Shown here: in pieces, positions 52,685 to 62,839 of the stretch
Layout: each line of letters opens with the position of its first letter
Numbering within the stretch: the stretch's first letter is position 1
Source of the DNA: Methylocaldum sp035627495
Lineage (GTDB): Bacteria > Pseudomonadota > Gammaproteobacteria > Methylococcales > Methylococcaceae
NCBI RefSeq assembly: GCF_035627495.1
Contig: NZ_DASPLO010000007.1
Coordinates: 1-64,000 of the forward strand
Direction: 5' to 3'
Length of the DNA stretch: 64,000 bases
Translations under genes and position numbers: made by a program
The notes under the pieces: model-generated
Databases searched by the model: none
Seen by the model: only the letters and a program-made list of their open reading frames with translations
What the model was told of the DNA's origin: nothing

Positions 52685-54016
52685 TTAGGCATCGGCCATC
52701 CGCGATGCTTCCGGATAGTAGCGGCTTGCGACGGAAAATAGGGCGGCGGTGGCGAGCATCAGTGCGGAGAAAAACCAGAAATAATCGGCTCCCGCCAATA
52801 TCGAAGTACCGTCCGGGTTCCGGATGAAAAAATTGACCGCGCTGGTGAAAAGATTTCCGGCGGCCACGGACACCATGAAGAAGGACATCACGAAAGACTT
52901 CATGGTGGGCGGCGCTTGGGTATAAGAGAACTCCAGGCAGGTGATCGACACCATGACCTCCGAGGCGGTCAGGACGACGTAATTGAGCAACTGCCAGCCG
53001 ATGGACGGCGTGGCTCCGGCATCCAGAGCACGCTGAATCCAGGCCGCCAATGCAAACGAAAGAGCGGCCAGAAACATCCCCGTGCCGATTTTCCTTAGCG
53101 CTGTAAGGCGAATACGGCGTTCGATCCGCGGATAAATCCCGTAATAGAATAGCGGCGTCAAGATCATGATAAGCAACGGATTGGCGGCTTGAATCTGTGA
53201 CGGCAGAATCCGGTAGCCCATGAACGTCTGCTCCATCTTTTGCGCCTGAAGCACCCAGGACGAACCGGTCTGATCGAACAGCGCCCAAAACATCGCCACG
53301 AAGGCGTAGATAACGCCTAGCTTGGCAAGGCTCCGCAATCCCTCGTGGCTCAAGGTTTCCCGCAGGAAAGCGACACCCCCGGCGGGTATGTGGGCGAACT
53401 GATAACGGCCCGACCAAAAAATCACCGTGGCGATAAGCATCAGGATTCCGGGTACGGCGAATGCCGTCGAAGGCCCGTAGTGTTCCAGCAGCCAGGGCGT
53501 CACGAGCATGGATGTGAATGCGCCCAAATTGATGGCGAAATAGAACCAGCTATAGACGCGGCTGAGCAAATGGCGATTCGTTTCCGCGAATTGATCGCCG
53601 ACGTGGGCGGAAACGCAGGGCTTGATGCCGCCCGCCCCCAATGCAATCAGGCTCTGTCCGAGCAGAAGGCCGGCGCGGGTGTCGTCCAGCGCGAGAGCCA
53701 AGTGTCCCAAGCAATAAACCAGCGACAATACGATGATGGTGCGGTATTTCCCCAGCCATCCGTCGGCGAGAAGCGCACCCAGAATCGGCGTGAAATAAGT
53801 AGCCGAGACGAATAAGTGAAAGTAGCCCTTGGCTTCCTCCTCGCTCATCGGGTCGGGAGAGCCCGCAGGGTTCATGAGATATTGGCTCATGAACACCACC
53901 AATACCGCCCGCATGCCGTAGTAGCTAAACCGCTCGGCGGCCTCGTTGCCGACGATGTAGGGAATGCCGGGCGGGAGGCCGGGGATAGGGAGGGGTTTGG
54001 TACGGTACGGCGTCAT
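52685..54016 (-). CDS. POT family proton-coupled oligopeptide transporter
   Basis: The 443-residue membrane protein has about 12 helices and the POT signatures NEAAERFSYYGMRAVLVVFM (proton-coupling ExxERFxYYG) and GAGGIKPCVSAHVGDQFAET. It imports di- or tripeptides with protons. E. coli DtpA to DtpD are about 490-500 residues, so it is slightly short but complete. Single gene on the minus strand. Confidence 0.92.
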   Translation of the reverse strand: MTPYRTKPLPIPGLPPGIPYIVGNEAAERFSYYGMRAVLVVFMSQYLMNPAGSPDPMSEEEAKGYFHLFVSATYFTPILGALLADGWLGKYRTIIVLSLVYCLGHLALALDDTRAGLLLGQSLIALGAGGIKPCVSAHVGDQFAETNRHLLSRVYSWFYFAINLGAFTSMLVTPWLLEHYGPSTAFAVPGILMLIATVIFWSGRYQFAHIPAGGVAFLRETLSHEGLRSLAKLGVIYAFVAMFWALFDQTGSSWVLQAQKMEQTFMGYRILPSQIQAANPLLIMILTPLFYYGIYPRIERRIRLTALRKIGTGMFLAALSFALAAWIQRALDAGATPSIGWQLLNYVVLTASEVMVSITCLEFSYTQAPPTMKSFVMSFFMVSVAAGNLFTSAVNFFIRNPDGTSILAGADYFWFFSALMLATAALFSVASRYYPEASRMADA

Positions 54017-54219
54017 GATTCCAGTCTCGTTTCTTCTGGGTTACCTGATGTTGCCATACCGAAAAAAGTGGTGTGCCGTCGATTCGAAATGCGATAAGTC
54101 GTAGCCGATCTCACTAATTCTTGATTTAGATCAATAAATGCCGAATTACCTTTCGTTACTGTTTACCCGCGAGCCGACTCGGCCGCAGTCACAAAAATAA
54201 CTATTTTGAGGAAGCCATA

Positions 54220-54375
54220 ATGGAAAATGAAAAAGATAACTTCTGGTTGTACATCGGCGGAGTTATTGTCGCTGTCGCGCTGGTCCTGGTAATGGTCAAA
54301 GGAAGCGAGCACGAAAAATACGCGACAAGTGCAAAGGCTATAGCCGAAGACTCCACCAACGCTTCTTACCGATAG
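54220..54375 (+). CDS. Small membrane protein (51 residues)
   Basis: ATG at 54220, 6 nt after GAGGAA, opens a 51-codon frame ending at TAG 54375. The protein starts MENEKDNFWLYIGG and has one membrane helix (about 10-26), then a charged tail KGSEHEKYATSAKAIAEDST. Charged N-terminus, single helix and acidic tail resemble the protein at 2064-2486, but shorter. No family recognised. The good Shine-Dalgarno and the coherent hydrophobic pattern support it as real. Confidence 0.6.
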   Translation: MENEKDNFWLYIGGVIVAVALVLVMVKGSEHEKYATSAKAIAEDSTNASYR

Positions 54376-54426
54376 AACACAGGATTAACTGCTGTTTTTG
54401 ACTTTATAACCAAAAGTATTGAACAG

Positions 54427-54481
54427 CCGAAATGCAGCGGCAGGATGGGCGCTTAAACTTCGCCCATCCTGCTGATTTCGG
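54427..54481. terminator. Large compound hairpin between convergent genes
   Basis: CCGAAAT (54427-54433) pairs with ATTTCGG (54475-54481), and GCAGGATGGGCG (54440-54451) pairs perfectly with CGCCCATCCTGC (54461-54472). Together they form a stem of 19 pairs with one internal loop. It lies between the small membrane protein gene and the end of pepN and may terminate both. No T-run follows. Confidence 0.5.
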
Positions 54482-54591
54482 GTGAGTCGAAAGACGAGCC
54501 ACAAGGACGAGGCTTTCAACGGTAAACCGGTGTACACCACTCAAGAACAGCATGTCCGGCCGCTCTCCCTCCGCATATCGGCGGAACCCGC

Positions 54592-57246
54592 TTACGACAA
54601 ACTCTTCATCGCCACTTCGTAGACATCTTTCGAAACGTTCTCGGTTCCGGCAATTCGTTGAAGCTGCTGGCGCATCAGTTTTTGCCGCTGCGCATCGTAA
54701 CGCCGCCATGGCGTCAAGGCCGTCAGCATCCGTGCGGCCACTTGGGGATTCAAGACGTTCAATGCGATGACATGGTCGGCGAGAAACTCATAGCCCGCGC
54801 CGTCGGGAGCATGGAAATTGACCGGATTGGCCTGGGAAAAGGCGCCGATCAGCGAACGGACCCGGTTGGGGGTCTTCAAATCGAAAGCCGGGTGCGTGAG
54901 CAGTTCTTTGACCCGATCCAGCGTTCCGGGTAAATGGCAGGTGGCCTGCAGGGTGAACCACTTGTCGATTACCAGGTCCTCTTCTTGCCAACGCTCGTAG
55001 AACTCGGCCAGGCAGTCGGCTTTCTCCGGATTATGGCCGTTCACAATGGCGGACAGGGCCGAGATCTGGTCGGTCATCGTGCGCGCGTCGCGGAATTGCT
55101 TGGCGCTGAGTCGGTGCGCCTCGTTGGTCTCCTGCTCGCTGAGATAAGCCAGGCAGACATTTTTCAGCCGGCGCCGGCCCACGGCTTCGGCATCGAAGCG
55201 TCCCGCTTCGTCGGTGTGATACGTCTCGTACAGGCGGCGGAACTCCGATGCCAAAACGCCGGCCAGCTCCAGTTTCACGGCTTGCCGAGCGTTATGCACC
55301 GCGTCGGGATCGATGATCTTCATCGAGGCGCTGATATAGTCCTCGGACGGTAGGGTTAGCAACAGTGCCAGATAGGACAAATCGGACCAGTCTTGCGAAA
55401 TCACCTTTCGATAGGCGTCGGTGAGATGGCTGTCGATGGTTTCCGGCGTCTCCCCTTTGGCAAATCGATTGACCAGATCGAGGATAGCCTGCGTGGCCAG
55501 TTCCTGCCCGGCATCCCAGCGGTTGAAAGGATCGGCGTCATGGGCGAACAGGAAAGCCAGCTCCTGATAGCCGCGGTCCATGCGCAGCCGGACGGGCGCG
55601 GAAAACCCGCGCAGCGCGGAGATCACGGGTTTTTCCGACAGATTGACAAACCGGAAGCGCTGTTCGCGCTCCTTTACATCCAGTACGCGGCTTTTTTGCG
55701 CATGGGATTCCGTTTCACCCTCGAGCTGCAAGGGCAATTCCGTGCCGTCGGGTGCCAGAAGCCCTAACGCCAAGGGAATATGGTACGGGTCCTTGGCTGG
55801 TTGACCCGGCGTGGGCGGGCAGGTCTGCCTGACGGTAAGGTTCAGCACGCGGTTTGCCGCATCGTAGTCCGCGGCAAGATGCAGTTCGGGCGTTCCGGCC
55901 TGGCTATACCAGCGGCGGAATTGCCCAAGATCGGTGCCGCTAGCCTCTTCCATGCATTTGACGAAATCGTCGCAGGTCACGGCTTGCCCGTCGTAGCGCT
56001 GGAAGTAGAGGTCCGTGCCTTTGCGGAAGCCTTCCTTGCCTACCAAGGTTTGGATCATCCGGACCACTTCGGCGCCTTTCTCGTAAACGGTCAGCGTGTA
56101 GAAGTTGTTGATCTCGATGTACGATTCGGGCCGCACGGGATGAGCGAGGGGACCGGCGTCCTCCGCGAATTGCCGGGTGCGCAGCATGTTGACTTCGTCG
56201 ATGCGCTTGACGGCGCGGGACGTCCGGTCGGCGCTGAACTCCTGGTCGCGGAATACGGTCAGGCCTTCCTTCAGGCTGAGCTGGAACCAGTCCCGGCAGG
56301 TGATGCGGTTGCCGGTCCAGTTGTGGAAATACTCGTGGCCGATGACGCCCTCGACGTGCTCATAGTCGGCGTCCGTGGCGGTATCCGGCCGCGCCAGCAC
56401 GTACTTGGTGTTGAAGACATTGAGCCCCTTGTTCTCCATCGCGCCCATGTTGAAGTGGCTTACCGCCACGATCATATAAAGATCCAGGTCGTATTCCCGC
56501 CCGTAGTTCTCCTCGTCCCAGCGCATGGCGTTCTTGAGGGACTGCATGGCGTGATCGCATTTGTCGAGGTCGTGCTTTTCGACGAAGATCTGCAAAGTGA
56601 CTTCTTTGCCGGAACCCGTCACATAGCGGTCTTCCAGGCATTCCAGTTGTCCTGCGACCAGAGCGAACAAATAAGAAGGCTTTTTGAACGGATCTTCCCA
56701 TTTCACCCAATGGCGGCCGTTTTTTAGCTCGCCGGTAGCAATCCGGTTGCCGTTGGACAGCAGCACCGGATAGCGCGATTTGTCCGCGACGATGGTCGTC
56801 GTGTATTTGGCCATTACGTCCGGGCGATCGGCGAAATAAGTGATCTTCCGGAATCCCTGGGCTTCGCATTGGGTGCAAAACATACCCTTGGAGAGATACA
56901 GCCCTTCCAAGGCCGTGTTCGCTTTAGGATTGATCCGGGTGACGATTTCCAGATCGAACGGGCGGTCGGGAACACCGGGCAAGACCAGGGATTCTTCGGT
57001 GAGGCGGTATTCGGGTGCGTTCAGGTTGCGGCCGTTCAGCCGGATCGATTCCAGCACGAGTTCCTCGCCGTTCAGTTCGAGCTCCCGGTGTTCTCCGGGC
57101 GATTCCGGATTCCGCCGCACGCGAAGCCTAGAGGTGACGCGAGTATTCTCCTCGTCCAACTCGAAAAAAAGATCGGCGGTCTCGATGAGATAGTCCGGTG
57201 GCGTGTAGTCTCTGAGATAAACAGTATTGGGTGTGTGTTCGCGCAT
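54592..57246 (-). CDS. pepN: Aminopeptidase N
   Basis: PepN is the main cytosolic M1 metallo-aminopeptidase. The 884-residue protein has GAMEN (about 265-269), the zinc motif HEYFH-x18-E (about 303-326; GVIGHEYFHNWTGNRITCRD), an FN3-like domain and the long C-terminal helical domain. Length is close to E. coli PepN (870). Divergent from the HlyD gene with 137 nt between. Confidence 0.96.
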   Translation of the reverse strand: MREHTPNTVYLRDYTPPDYLIETADLFFELDEENTRVTSRLRVRRNPESPGEHRELELNGEELVLESIRLNGRNLNAPEYRLTEESLVLPGVPDRPFDLEIVTRINPKANTALEGLYLSKGMFCTQCEAQGFRKITYFADRPDVMAKYTTTIVADKSRYPVLLSNGNRIATGELKNGRHWVKWEDPFKKPSYLFALVAGQLECLEDRYVTGSGKEVTLQIFVEKHDLDKCDHAMQSLKNAMRWDEENYGREYDLDLYMIVAVSHFNMGAMENKGLNVFNTKYVLARPDTATDADYEHVEGVIGHEYFHNWTGNRITCRDWFQLSLKEGLTVFRDQEFSADRTSRAVKRIDEVNMLRTRQFAEDAGPLAHPVRPESYIEINNFYTLTVYEKGAEVVRMIQTLVGKEGFRKGTDLYFQRYDGQAVTCDDFVKCMEEASGTDLGQFRRWYSQAGTPELHLAADYDAANRVLNLTVRQTCPPTPGQPAKDPYHIPLALGLLAPDGTELPLQLEGETESHAQKSRVLDVKEREQRFRFVNLSEKPVISALRGFSAPVRLRMDRGYQELAFLFAHDADPFNRWDAGQELATQAILDLVNRFAKGETPETIDSHLTDAYRKVISQDWSDLSYLALLLTLPSEDYISASMKIIDPDAVHNARQAVKLELAGVLASEFRRLYETYHTDEAGRFDAEAVGRRRLKNVCLAYLSEQETNEAHRLSAKQFRDARTMTDQISALSAIVNGHNPEKADCLAEFYERWQEEDLVIDKWFTLQATCHLPGTLDRVKELLTHPAFDLKTPNRVRSLIGAFSQANPVNFHAPDGAGYEFLADHVIALNVLNPQVAARMLTALTPWRRYDAQRQKLMRQQLQRIAGTENVSKDVYEVAMKSLS

Positions 57247-57383
57247 GGTTGTCCCGACCTTGTGTCAACAATAGTGGAATGATAAGGCTTAGACCGGGGA
57301 AACGGGAGAGCTGTCGGCTTTTGACGCCTTTTTCCGATCTTGCTCAATGGCTGAATGTCGTCTAAAGCGGTTAACATGAGTGA

Positions 57384-58364
57384 ATGACACGCTTTATTTA
57401 CACTGCTTCAGGCTTGGCGGCCATGCTGCTGCTTCTCGGTTGCGGGCCGGACGAACCGAGTACCCGCGTGGTCGGCATTCTGGAATGGGACCGTGTGGAG
57501 CTGATTGCGGAGGCATCCGAGCCTATCGTCGAAATTCCGGCCAATGAGGGAGACTGGGTCGAACCGGGGCAAGTTCTCGTGCGGCTCGACCCGGCGCGGC
57601 TATTGGCTCGGCTGAACGATGCGGCGGCGTCGCGGGATCGGGCCGCCGCGAGGCTTCTGGAACTGGAGCGGGGGCCTCGGACCGAACGCATCCAAGAGGC
57701 GGCGGCCCGGTTCAAAGGCGCCGATCAGGTCTACCAAGTACGCAAGCGCGAATTCGAGCGGGTGAGCGATCTGCTGCCCCGTAAGCTCATCAGTCCGGAC
57801 GAAGTGGATCGGGCGAGAAGGGAACTTAAAGCGGCCCTTGCCGACCGCGATTCGGCTTCGGCCGTCCTCGAGGAGCTCAGGGCCGGCACCCGTGTGGAAG
57901 AAGTGGAGCAAGCGCGCCAGGCGCTGGCCTCCGCGGAGGCAGCCGTGCAGGTCGCCGATACCAATCTGCAACGCTTGACGGTGCGGGCACCGGTGGCGGG
58001 GCGCCTCGATAGCTTGCCGCTCAAGCTCGGGAACCAGCCGCAAGCGGGAGCGGTGCTGGCCGTGCTGCTCTCCGGCATCGCGCCCTATGCGCGCGTCTAC
58101 ATTCCCGAACCGATCCGGATCCACATCATGCCGGGAGATGCGGCGCGGATTTGGCTGGACGGTGTCGCCGAACCCTATGAAGGCACCGTTCGGATGGTGA
58201 CTTCGGACCCCGTGTTTACGCCTTTCTTCGCCTTGACCGAGCGCGACCGGCGGCGTCTCAGCTATGTCGCCAAAATCTACCTGAGCGAGACGGTCCGAAA
58301 TGTGCCGGCCGGACTTCCGGTCGAGGCCGAGCTGTTGGGTCTCTCGCGGCCCAAGCAACCATGA
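57384..58364 (+). CDS. HlyD-family membrane fusion lipoprotein
   Basis: The 326-residue protein has a lipoprotein signal (AAMLLLLGC, lipobox LLGC, Cys20). It then has a lipoyl half (PIVEIPANEGDWVEPGQVLV), a helical hairpin (about 75-180) and the second lipoyl half (LTVRAPVAGRLDSLPLKLGN). It resembles YbhG, the MFP of the YbhGFSR exporter. The stop overlaps the ABC ATPase start (ATGA). It should bridge the exporter below to the outer membrane. Confidence 0.88.
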   Translation: MTRFIYTASGLAAMLLLLGCGPDEPSTRVVGILEWDRVELIAEASEPIVEIPANEGDWVEPGQVLVRLDPARLLARLNDAAASRDRAAARLLELERGPRTERIQEAAARFKGADQVYQVRKREFERVSDLLPRKLISPDEVDRARRELKAALADRDSASAVLEELRAGTRVEEVEQARQALASAEAAVQVADTNLQRLTVRAPVAGRLDSLPLKLGNQPQAGAVLAVLLSGIAPYARVYIPEPIRIHIMPGDAARIWLDGVAEPYEGTVRMVTSDPVFTPFFALTERDRRRLSYVAKIYLSETVRNVPAGLPVEAELLGLSRPKQP

Positions 58365-59296
58365 CCGGGGAGTATGCAGTCATAACCCGCGGCCTGACCC
58401 GTCGCTTCGGAGCGCTCACCGCCGTCGATCATATAGATATCGCCATTTCCCGTGCCAGCATCTACGGGTTTCTCGGTCCCAACGGTTCCGGCAAATCGAC
58501 GACGATTCGCATGCTGTGCGGCTTGTTGGATCCCACGGAGGGAGAGGCGGTGGTTTTGGGCCATCGGATTCCCGGCGAGACCGAGGCCATCAAGCGGAAA
58601 ATCGGGTATATGACCCAGCGCTTTTCCCTTTACGAGGATCTCACCGTCCGGGAGAACCTGGAGTTCATGGCCGATATTTACAGCCTGCCGCGCAAGTCCG
58701 TCCGGCAGCGCATCGACGAATTGCTCGAGAAATACAATCTCGCGGACCGCCAGAAGCAGTGGGCCGGGACGCTGAGCGGCGGGCAGCGGCAACGCCTGGC
58801 GCTCGCGGCGGTGACGGTACATGAGCCGGAGCTGCTGTTTTTGGACGAGCCGACCAGCGCGGTCGATCCTCAGAGTCGGCGCGATTTCTGGGAAACCCTG
58901 TTCGAGCTTTGCGAGAAGGGGACGACCATTCTGGTGTCCACCCATTACATGGACGAAGCGGAGCGCTGTCATGGTCTCGCGATTCTCGACCGCGGCCGCG
59001 TGGTCGCGGACGGCGCGCCGCAGGAGTTGGAGCGGCGCATCGACGCCACCGTCGTGGAGATGGAATCCAGTGACTCGAGAGCCGTGCGCCGGCTGCTGAT
59101 GGATTTGCCCGGGGTGCTCAGCGTGACCCAACTCGGTATGCGTCTGCGGGTGCTGCTCGACCGATCCATTTCCGATCCGCTGGCGGAGATCCGCACGGGC
59201 TTAGTCGATCGGGGGATTCGGTTCGATGCCCGGCTGACGCACCCGAGCCTCGAGGACGTCTTCGTCGCCGCCACGCAAGGCCGTTATCTCAAGTGA
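58361..59296 (+). CDS. ABC transporter ATP-binding protein (multidrug export type)
   Basis: The 311-residue ATPase has Walker A GPNGSGKST (about 38-46), LSGGQRQRLALAAVTVHEPE (signature and Walker B region), LLFLDEPTSAVDPQSRR and the switch His in STHYMDEAERC. It is one half-size ATPase, not the duplicated YbhF of E. coli. It overlaps both neighbours by 4 nt, so the three genes are translationally coupled. Confidence 0.93.
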   Translation: MTGEYAVITRGLTRRFGALTAVDHIDIAISRASIYGFLGPNGSGKSTTIRMLCGLLDPTEGEAVVLGHRIPGETEAIKRKIGYMTQRFSLYEDLTVRENLEFMADIYSLPRKSVRQRIDELLEKYNLADRQKQWAGTLSGGQRQRLALAAVTVHEPELLFLDEPTSAVDPQSRRDFWETLFELCEKGTTILVSTHYMDEAERCHGLAILDRGRVVADGAPQELERRIDATVVEMESSDSRAVRRLLMDLPGVLSVTQLGMRLRVLLDRSISDPLAEIRTGLVDRGIRFDARLTHPSLEDVFVAATQGRYLK

Positions 59297-60393
59297 ACGG
59301 CTTGCTGCGCCTTTTCGCGATCTTGCGGAAGGAAGTCCGCCAGCTCAGGCGGGACCGGCTGACCTTCGGAATGATCGTCGGCATTCCGCTGATGCAGATC
59401 ACGCTGTTCGGCTTCGCCATCAATACCGATGTGCGCCATTTGCGCGCCGGGGTGGCCGATCATGCGAACACTCAGCTCTCGCGCATCCTGACCGCCGATT
59501 CAGAAGCTTCTCAAGTCGTCAAAATTACCCGTCAGGTAGAAACCCCGGAACAATTGGAAACCCTACTTCGGGAAGGAGAAATCTCCGTCGGGATTTTCAT
59601 TCCCGCCGATTTCGCAGAGCGCCTCGAGAGTCGGGACAGACCGGCCGCCCAGCTCATGATCGACGGATCCGACCCTCTGATTCTGGCCGCCGCACGCCAG
59701 CTCACCGGAATGGAGCTGCACTACGACACGGCGCCTCGGCAGACCGCTAATGCGCCTCTGTTCGAAATCCGCAATTACTACAACCCGGAGCGGCGGTCGG
59801 CGGTTAATATCGTGCCGGGGCTGATGGGGGTCATTCTCACCATGACCATGGTGCTGTTCACCGCTGTCGCCATCGTGCGGGAGCGTGAGCGCGGCAATCT
59901 CGAATTGCTCATCAACACGCCGGTGAGAAATCTGGAACTGATGGTGGGCAAGATCATTCCCTACGTCATCATCGGATTGATCCAGGTGAGTCTGATTCTG
60001 CTGCTCGGGGTTCTACTGTTCCGCGTCCCGATTTACGGGCGGATCAGCGACATATACCTGGCTGCCCTGGCGTTTATCGCCGCCAATCTGACCATCGGGC
60101 TGGTGATTTCGACACTGGCCAAAACCCAGTTTCAGGCGATGCAAACGACTTTTTTCTTTTTTCTGCCGTCAATACTCATTTCAGGGTTCATGTTTCCCTT
60201 CGACGGTATGCCCAAGGCGGCACAACATATAGCGGAACTGCTTCCGCTGACGCATTTTGTGCGTCTGATCCGGGGTATCATGCTGCGCGGCGCGGAACTG
60301 TCGGAACTGCTGCCCGAAATCTGGGCTTTGATGGCGTTCATGCTTATCACCTTGGCGATCGCCGTGCTGCGATTCAAGAAACGGTTGGATTGA
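59293..60393 (+). CDS. ABC-2 type transporter permease
   Basis: The 366-residue permease begins with one membrane helix (about 24-44), a periplasmic domain (about 45-170) and five helices (about 175-360). Signature blocks are IREKVRQ-like LRKEVRQLRRDRLTFGMIVG and VRERERGNLELLINTPVRNL. It resembles YbhS/YbhR. E. coli uses two different permeases, and here a single gene implies a homodimer. The start is GTG at 59293, overlapping the ATPase stop. Confidence 0.9.
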   Translation: MNGLLRLFAILRKEVRQLRRDRLTFGMIVGIPLMQITLFGFAINTDVRHLRAGVADHANTQLSRILTADSEASQVVKITRQVETPEQLETLLREGEISVGIFIPADFAERLESRDRPAAQLMIDGSDPLILAAARQLTGMELHYDTAPRQTANAPLFEIRNYYNPERRSAVNIVPGLMGVILTMTMVLFTAVAIVRERERGNLELLINTPVRNLELMVGKIIPYVIIGLIQVSLILLLGVLLFRVPIYGRISDIYLAALAFIAANLTIGLVISTLAKTQFQAMQTTFFFFLPSILISGFMFPFDGMPKAAQHIAELLPLTHFVRLIRGIMLRGAELSELLPEIWALMAFMLITLAIAVLRFKKRLD

Positions 60394-60587
60394 TTGCCCG
60401 ACGGTGGAATAACAGCCTAGGCCTCCAGTCATGGCGTGCCATTTGCAGAATTTTTCCCGAAAGGCCTTTGTCTTATTGGAGTCCTTTCGAAAACTCTCGC
60501 GTCTTTGGCGCCTGCCCGGTTCCGGTTGAATATTAATGTCTGAACTCAGACGCCGGAACGACACCTATTACGAATTGGACATCGAGT

Positions 60588-62141
60588 ATGAGTTCTTCCG
60601 ATACCTCCCGTCTCGATGGGAGGATGCCAGAATCCGAGCACACACGGGAAATACGGGCAGCGCAAACAAGGCTGTTATATCAGCAAGTCTCATCGGGTTT
60701 GATCGCCACGGTGGTCAACGCGACGATCCTAGTCCTGATCCTGTGGAAAGAGGTTTCCGAGATTTTATTGACGGGCTGGCTTTTGACCGTCGGAGTCGTG
60801 GTATTGGGTCGTTACGGTCTGCTCCGCGCCTATTTGCAGGCTAATCCGACGAGTGTCGACTCGCCTCGTTGGGCGCGCCTTTTTTTGCTCGGTGTCGCCG
60901 CCAACGGGGCGCTTTGGGGGCTCGCGGGTTTTTTCCTTTTTGTCGAGCAAAGTTACGTCCATCAGATATTTCTTGGATTTATGCTCGGCGGAATGGTGGC
61001 GGGAGCGATGTCGACCTTGTCCTCGTTTCGAGGCGCTTTTTTGGTTTTTCTGCTGCCGGCATTGCTCCCATATACGCTGCAGGTGCTGCGTCATGGCGAA
61101 GATGTGCATCTTGCGATGGGAGCCATGTTATTGCTCTTCGTGGTTATGATGTGGACGATTTCCGAGCGGCTGTACGCGACTGTGGCGGAATCCTTGCAGC
61201 TTCGCTTCGACAATCTTGACCTCCTGGGCGATCTCACTTGGGCAAGGGACCGTCAAAAGATCATCAATCAGGAGTTATCCGCACAGATTGCGGAAAAACA
61301 GCGCGCACAGCGCGAGTTGCAGGAGGCATGCGAAAAGCTGGAACAGCGGGTAAGGGAGCGCACCGAAAAACTCGCCCGATCGGAAGAGGCCTTGCGGGAT
61401 GCCAACCGTCGCAAAGACGAGTTTCTCGCCATGCTCGGTCATGAGCTCCGAAATCCTCTCGCTCCTATCCGCAATGCCGTGAAGATCATGCGCAAAACCG
61501 GGATGTCCGAGCCAAGACTGGATTGGGCGCGCGACATCATCGATCGGCAAGTCGATCACCTCGCCCGGCTGGTTGATGACTTGCTCGACGTGTCCCGCAT
61601 CGTTCAGGGCAAGATCAGTCTTCACGCAACCACGCTAGATCTGGCGACCGCTATTAATCAAGCGGTCGAGGCGAGCCGGCCGCTGATCGAAGCGCGGCAT
61701 CATGAACTTTTCGTTACGATGCCCGAGGGTCGTCTTCAGGTTAAAGGAGATCAGGTGCGGCTGGCGCAGGTTATTTCCAATCTGCTCAACAATGCCGCCA
61801 AGTATACCGACACAGGCGGAAAGATATGGCTAACCGCCGAAGCATCCAGGGATCGGGTGAGCATCCGCGTGCGGGACAACGGCGTTGGCATACCGGAAAA
61901 ACTTCTATCCCATATTTTCGACCTTTTTACGCAAGCCGACCAAAGCCTTGCCCGAGCCCAAGGCGGATTGGGCATCGGGCTCACCCTGGTCAAGCGGCTG
62001 GTCGAGATGCATGGCGGAGAGGTTGAGGCTCAAAGCCCGGGCCCTGGTCAGGGCTCGGAGTTTTCGATACACCTGCCGCGTTTTTGGGGCGAGATTGGCC
62101 AAGCCGATGCTGCCCGGTCGAATGCGCAGGGTAACGCCTGA
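60588..62141 (+). CDS. Membrane sensor histidine kinase
   Basis: The 517-residue kinase has about six N-terminal membrane helices (about 35-200), a coiled-coil linker (about 215-270), a HisKA domain with the phospho-His in AMLGHELRNPLAPIRNAVKI (about 285) and HATPase_c with NLLNNAAKYTDTGGKI, DNGVGIPEKLLSHIFDLFTQ and GLGIGLTLVKRLVEMHGG. The organisation resembles hybrid kinases, but no receiver domain follows and no response regulator is adjacent. The signal is unknown. A competing ATG at 60536 lies in another frame. Confidence 0.9.
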   Translation: MSSSDTSRLDGRMPESEHTREIRAAQTRLLYQQVSSGLIATVVNATILVLILWKEVSEILLTGWLLTVGVVVLGRYGLLRAYLQANPTSVDSPRWARLFLLGVAANGALWGLAGFFLFVEQSYVHQIFLGFMLGGMVAGAMSTLSSFRGAFLVFLLPALLPYTLQVLRHGEDVHLAMGAMLLLFVVMMWTISERLYATVAESLQLRFDNLDLLGDLTWARDRQKIINQELSAQIAEKQRAQRELQEACEKLEQRVRERTEKLARSEEALRDANRRKDEFLAMLGHELRNPLAPIRNAVKIMRKTGMSEPRLDWARDIIDRQVDHLARLVDDLLDVSRIVQGKISLHATTLDLATAINQAVEASRPLIEARHHELFVTMPEGRLQVKGDQVRLAQVISNLLNNAAKYTDTGGKIWLTAEASRDRVSIRVRDNGVGIPEKLLSHIFDLFTQADQSLARAQGGLGIGLTLVKRLVEMHGGEVEAQSPGPGQGSEFSIHLPRFWGEIGQADAARSNAQGNA

Positions 62142-62165
62142 GCGGACTATAGGCCTTAGCGGCCG

Positions 62166-62546
62166 CTAGGGTTGAACGGGCCGGAGATCTCGGCCGAAGG
62201 GAAACAGCGATAGCGGGATGAGCTTGATATGCTGCAGGGCGAAAGGGATACCGATGATCGTGACGGCCAACACGGCCGCACTGGTGAGGTGAGCCAAGGC
62301 AATGGCCCATCCGAAAAGCACCAACCAGATCACGTTGAAGATGATCCGCAAAGGACTGTTGGCATTATCGAGCTCCACTACCTCTTTGCCAAAGGGCGCG
62401 AATACGGCAAACCCGAGCTTGATCGACTGGAGCCCGAAGGGTATGCCGATCAGGGTCAGGCATAAGCCAATTCCACCCACCACATAACCCAAACCGGCGA
62501 GTAAACCACCAAAGATCAGCCAAATGATATTACCCAGTAAACTCAT
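62166..62546 (-). CDS. YccF domain membrane protein
   Basis: The protein (126 residues from ATG 62546; 132 if started at 62564) has two repeated YccF units. Each has a pair of helices and an IIGIPFALQHIKL-type motif (LIGIPFGLQSIKLGFAVFAP at about 39-58, then IIGIPFALQHIKLIPLSLFP). YccF proteins are small inner-membrane proteins of unknown function, possibly related to cation or lipid handling. Internal duplication is visible by eye. Confidence 0.85.
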   Translation of the reverse strand: MSLLGNIIWLIFGGLLAGLGYVVGGIGLCLTLIGIPFGLQSIKLGFAVFAPFGKEVVELDNANSPLRIIFNVIWLVLFGWAIALAHLTSAAVLAVTIIGIPFALQHIKLIPLSLFPFGRDLRPVQP

Positions 62547-62839
62547 GGCGGCAAACGAACTCAATCGCTAAAGGGGGCATTGTTCGGAATCCTTCTTTTT
62601 TGAGTCGTTGTTCATTCGCTTCGTTCGTTTTTGGAATTCAAAAAATATCGCCGTCCAAAGCATATTCCGCTGACCGGCCGGGTCGCCCGGCTCATGGAAT
62701 AAGTCAATGGTGGCGGCGAGAATCCGTTCCTCCGCCACAGGCGCAATGTCGAGCGTCCTCATGCACGATTCCGCTGCGGGTCTAGTCTCGTAAGGTCCCG
62801 GTTCGGATTACGGCTTTCCCTACAGGGAACCTTGCTTTC

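Noticed and set aside
62568..62762. 64-codon frame on the minus strand between the YccF and RRM genes
   Set aside because: There is no Shine-Dalgarno, no recognisable family and no signal or helix pattern; I could not support it as a gene.
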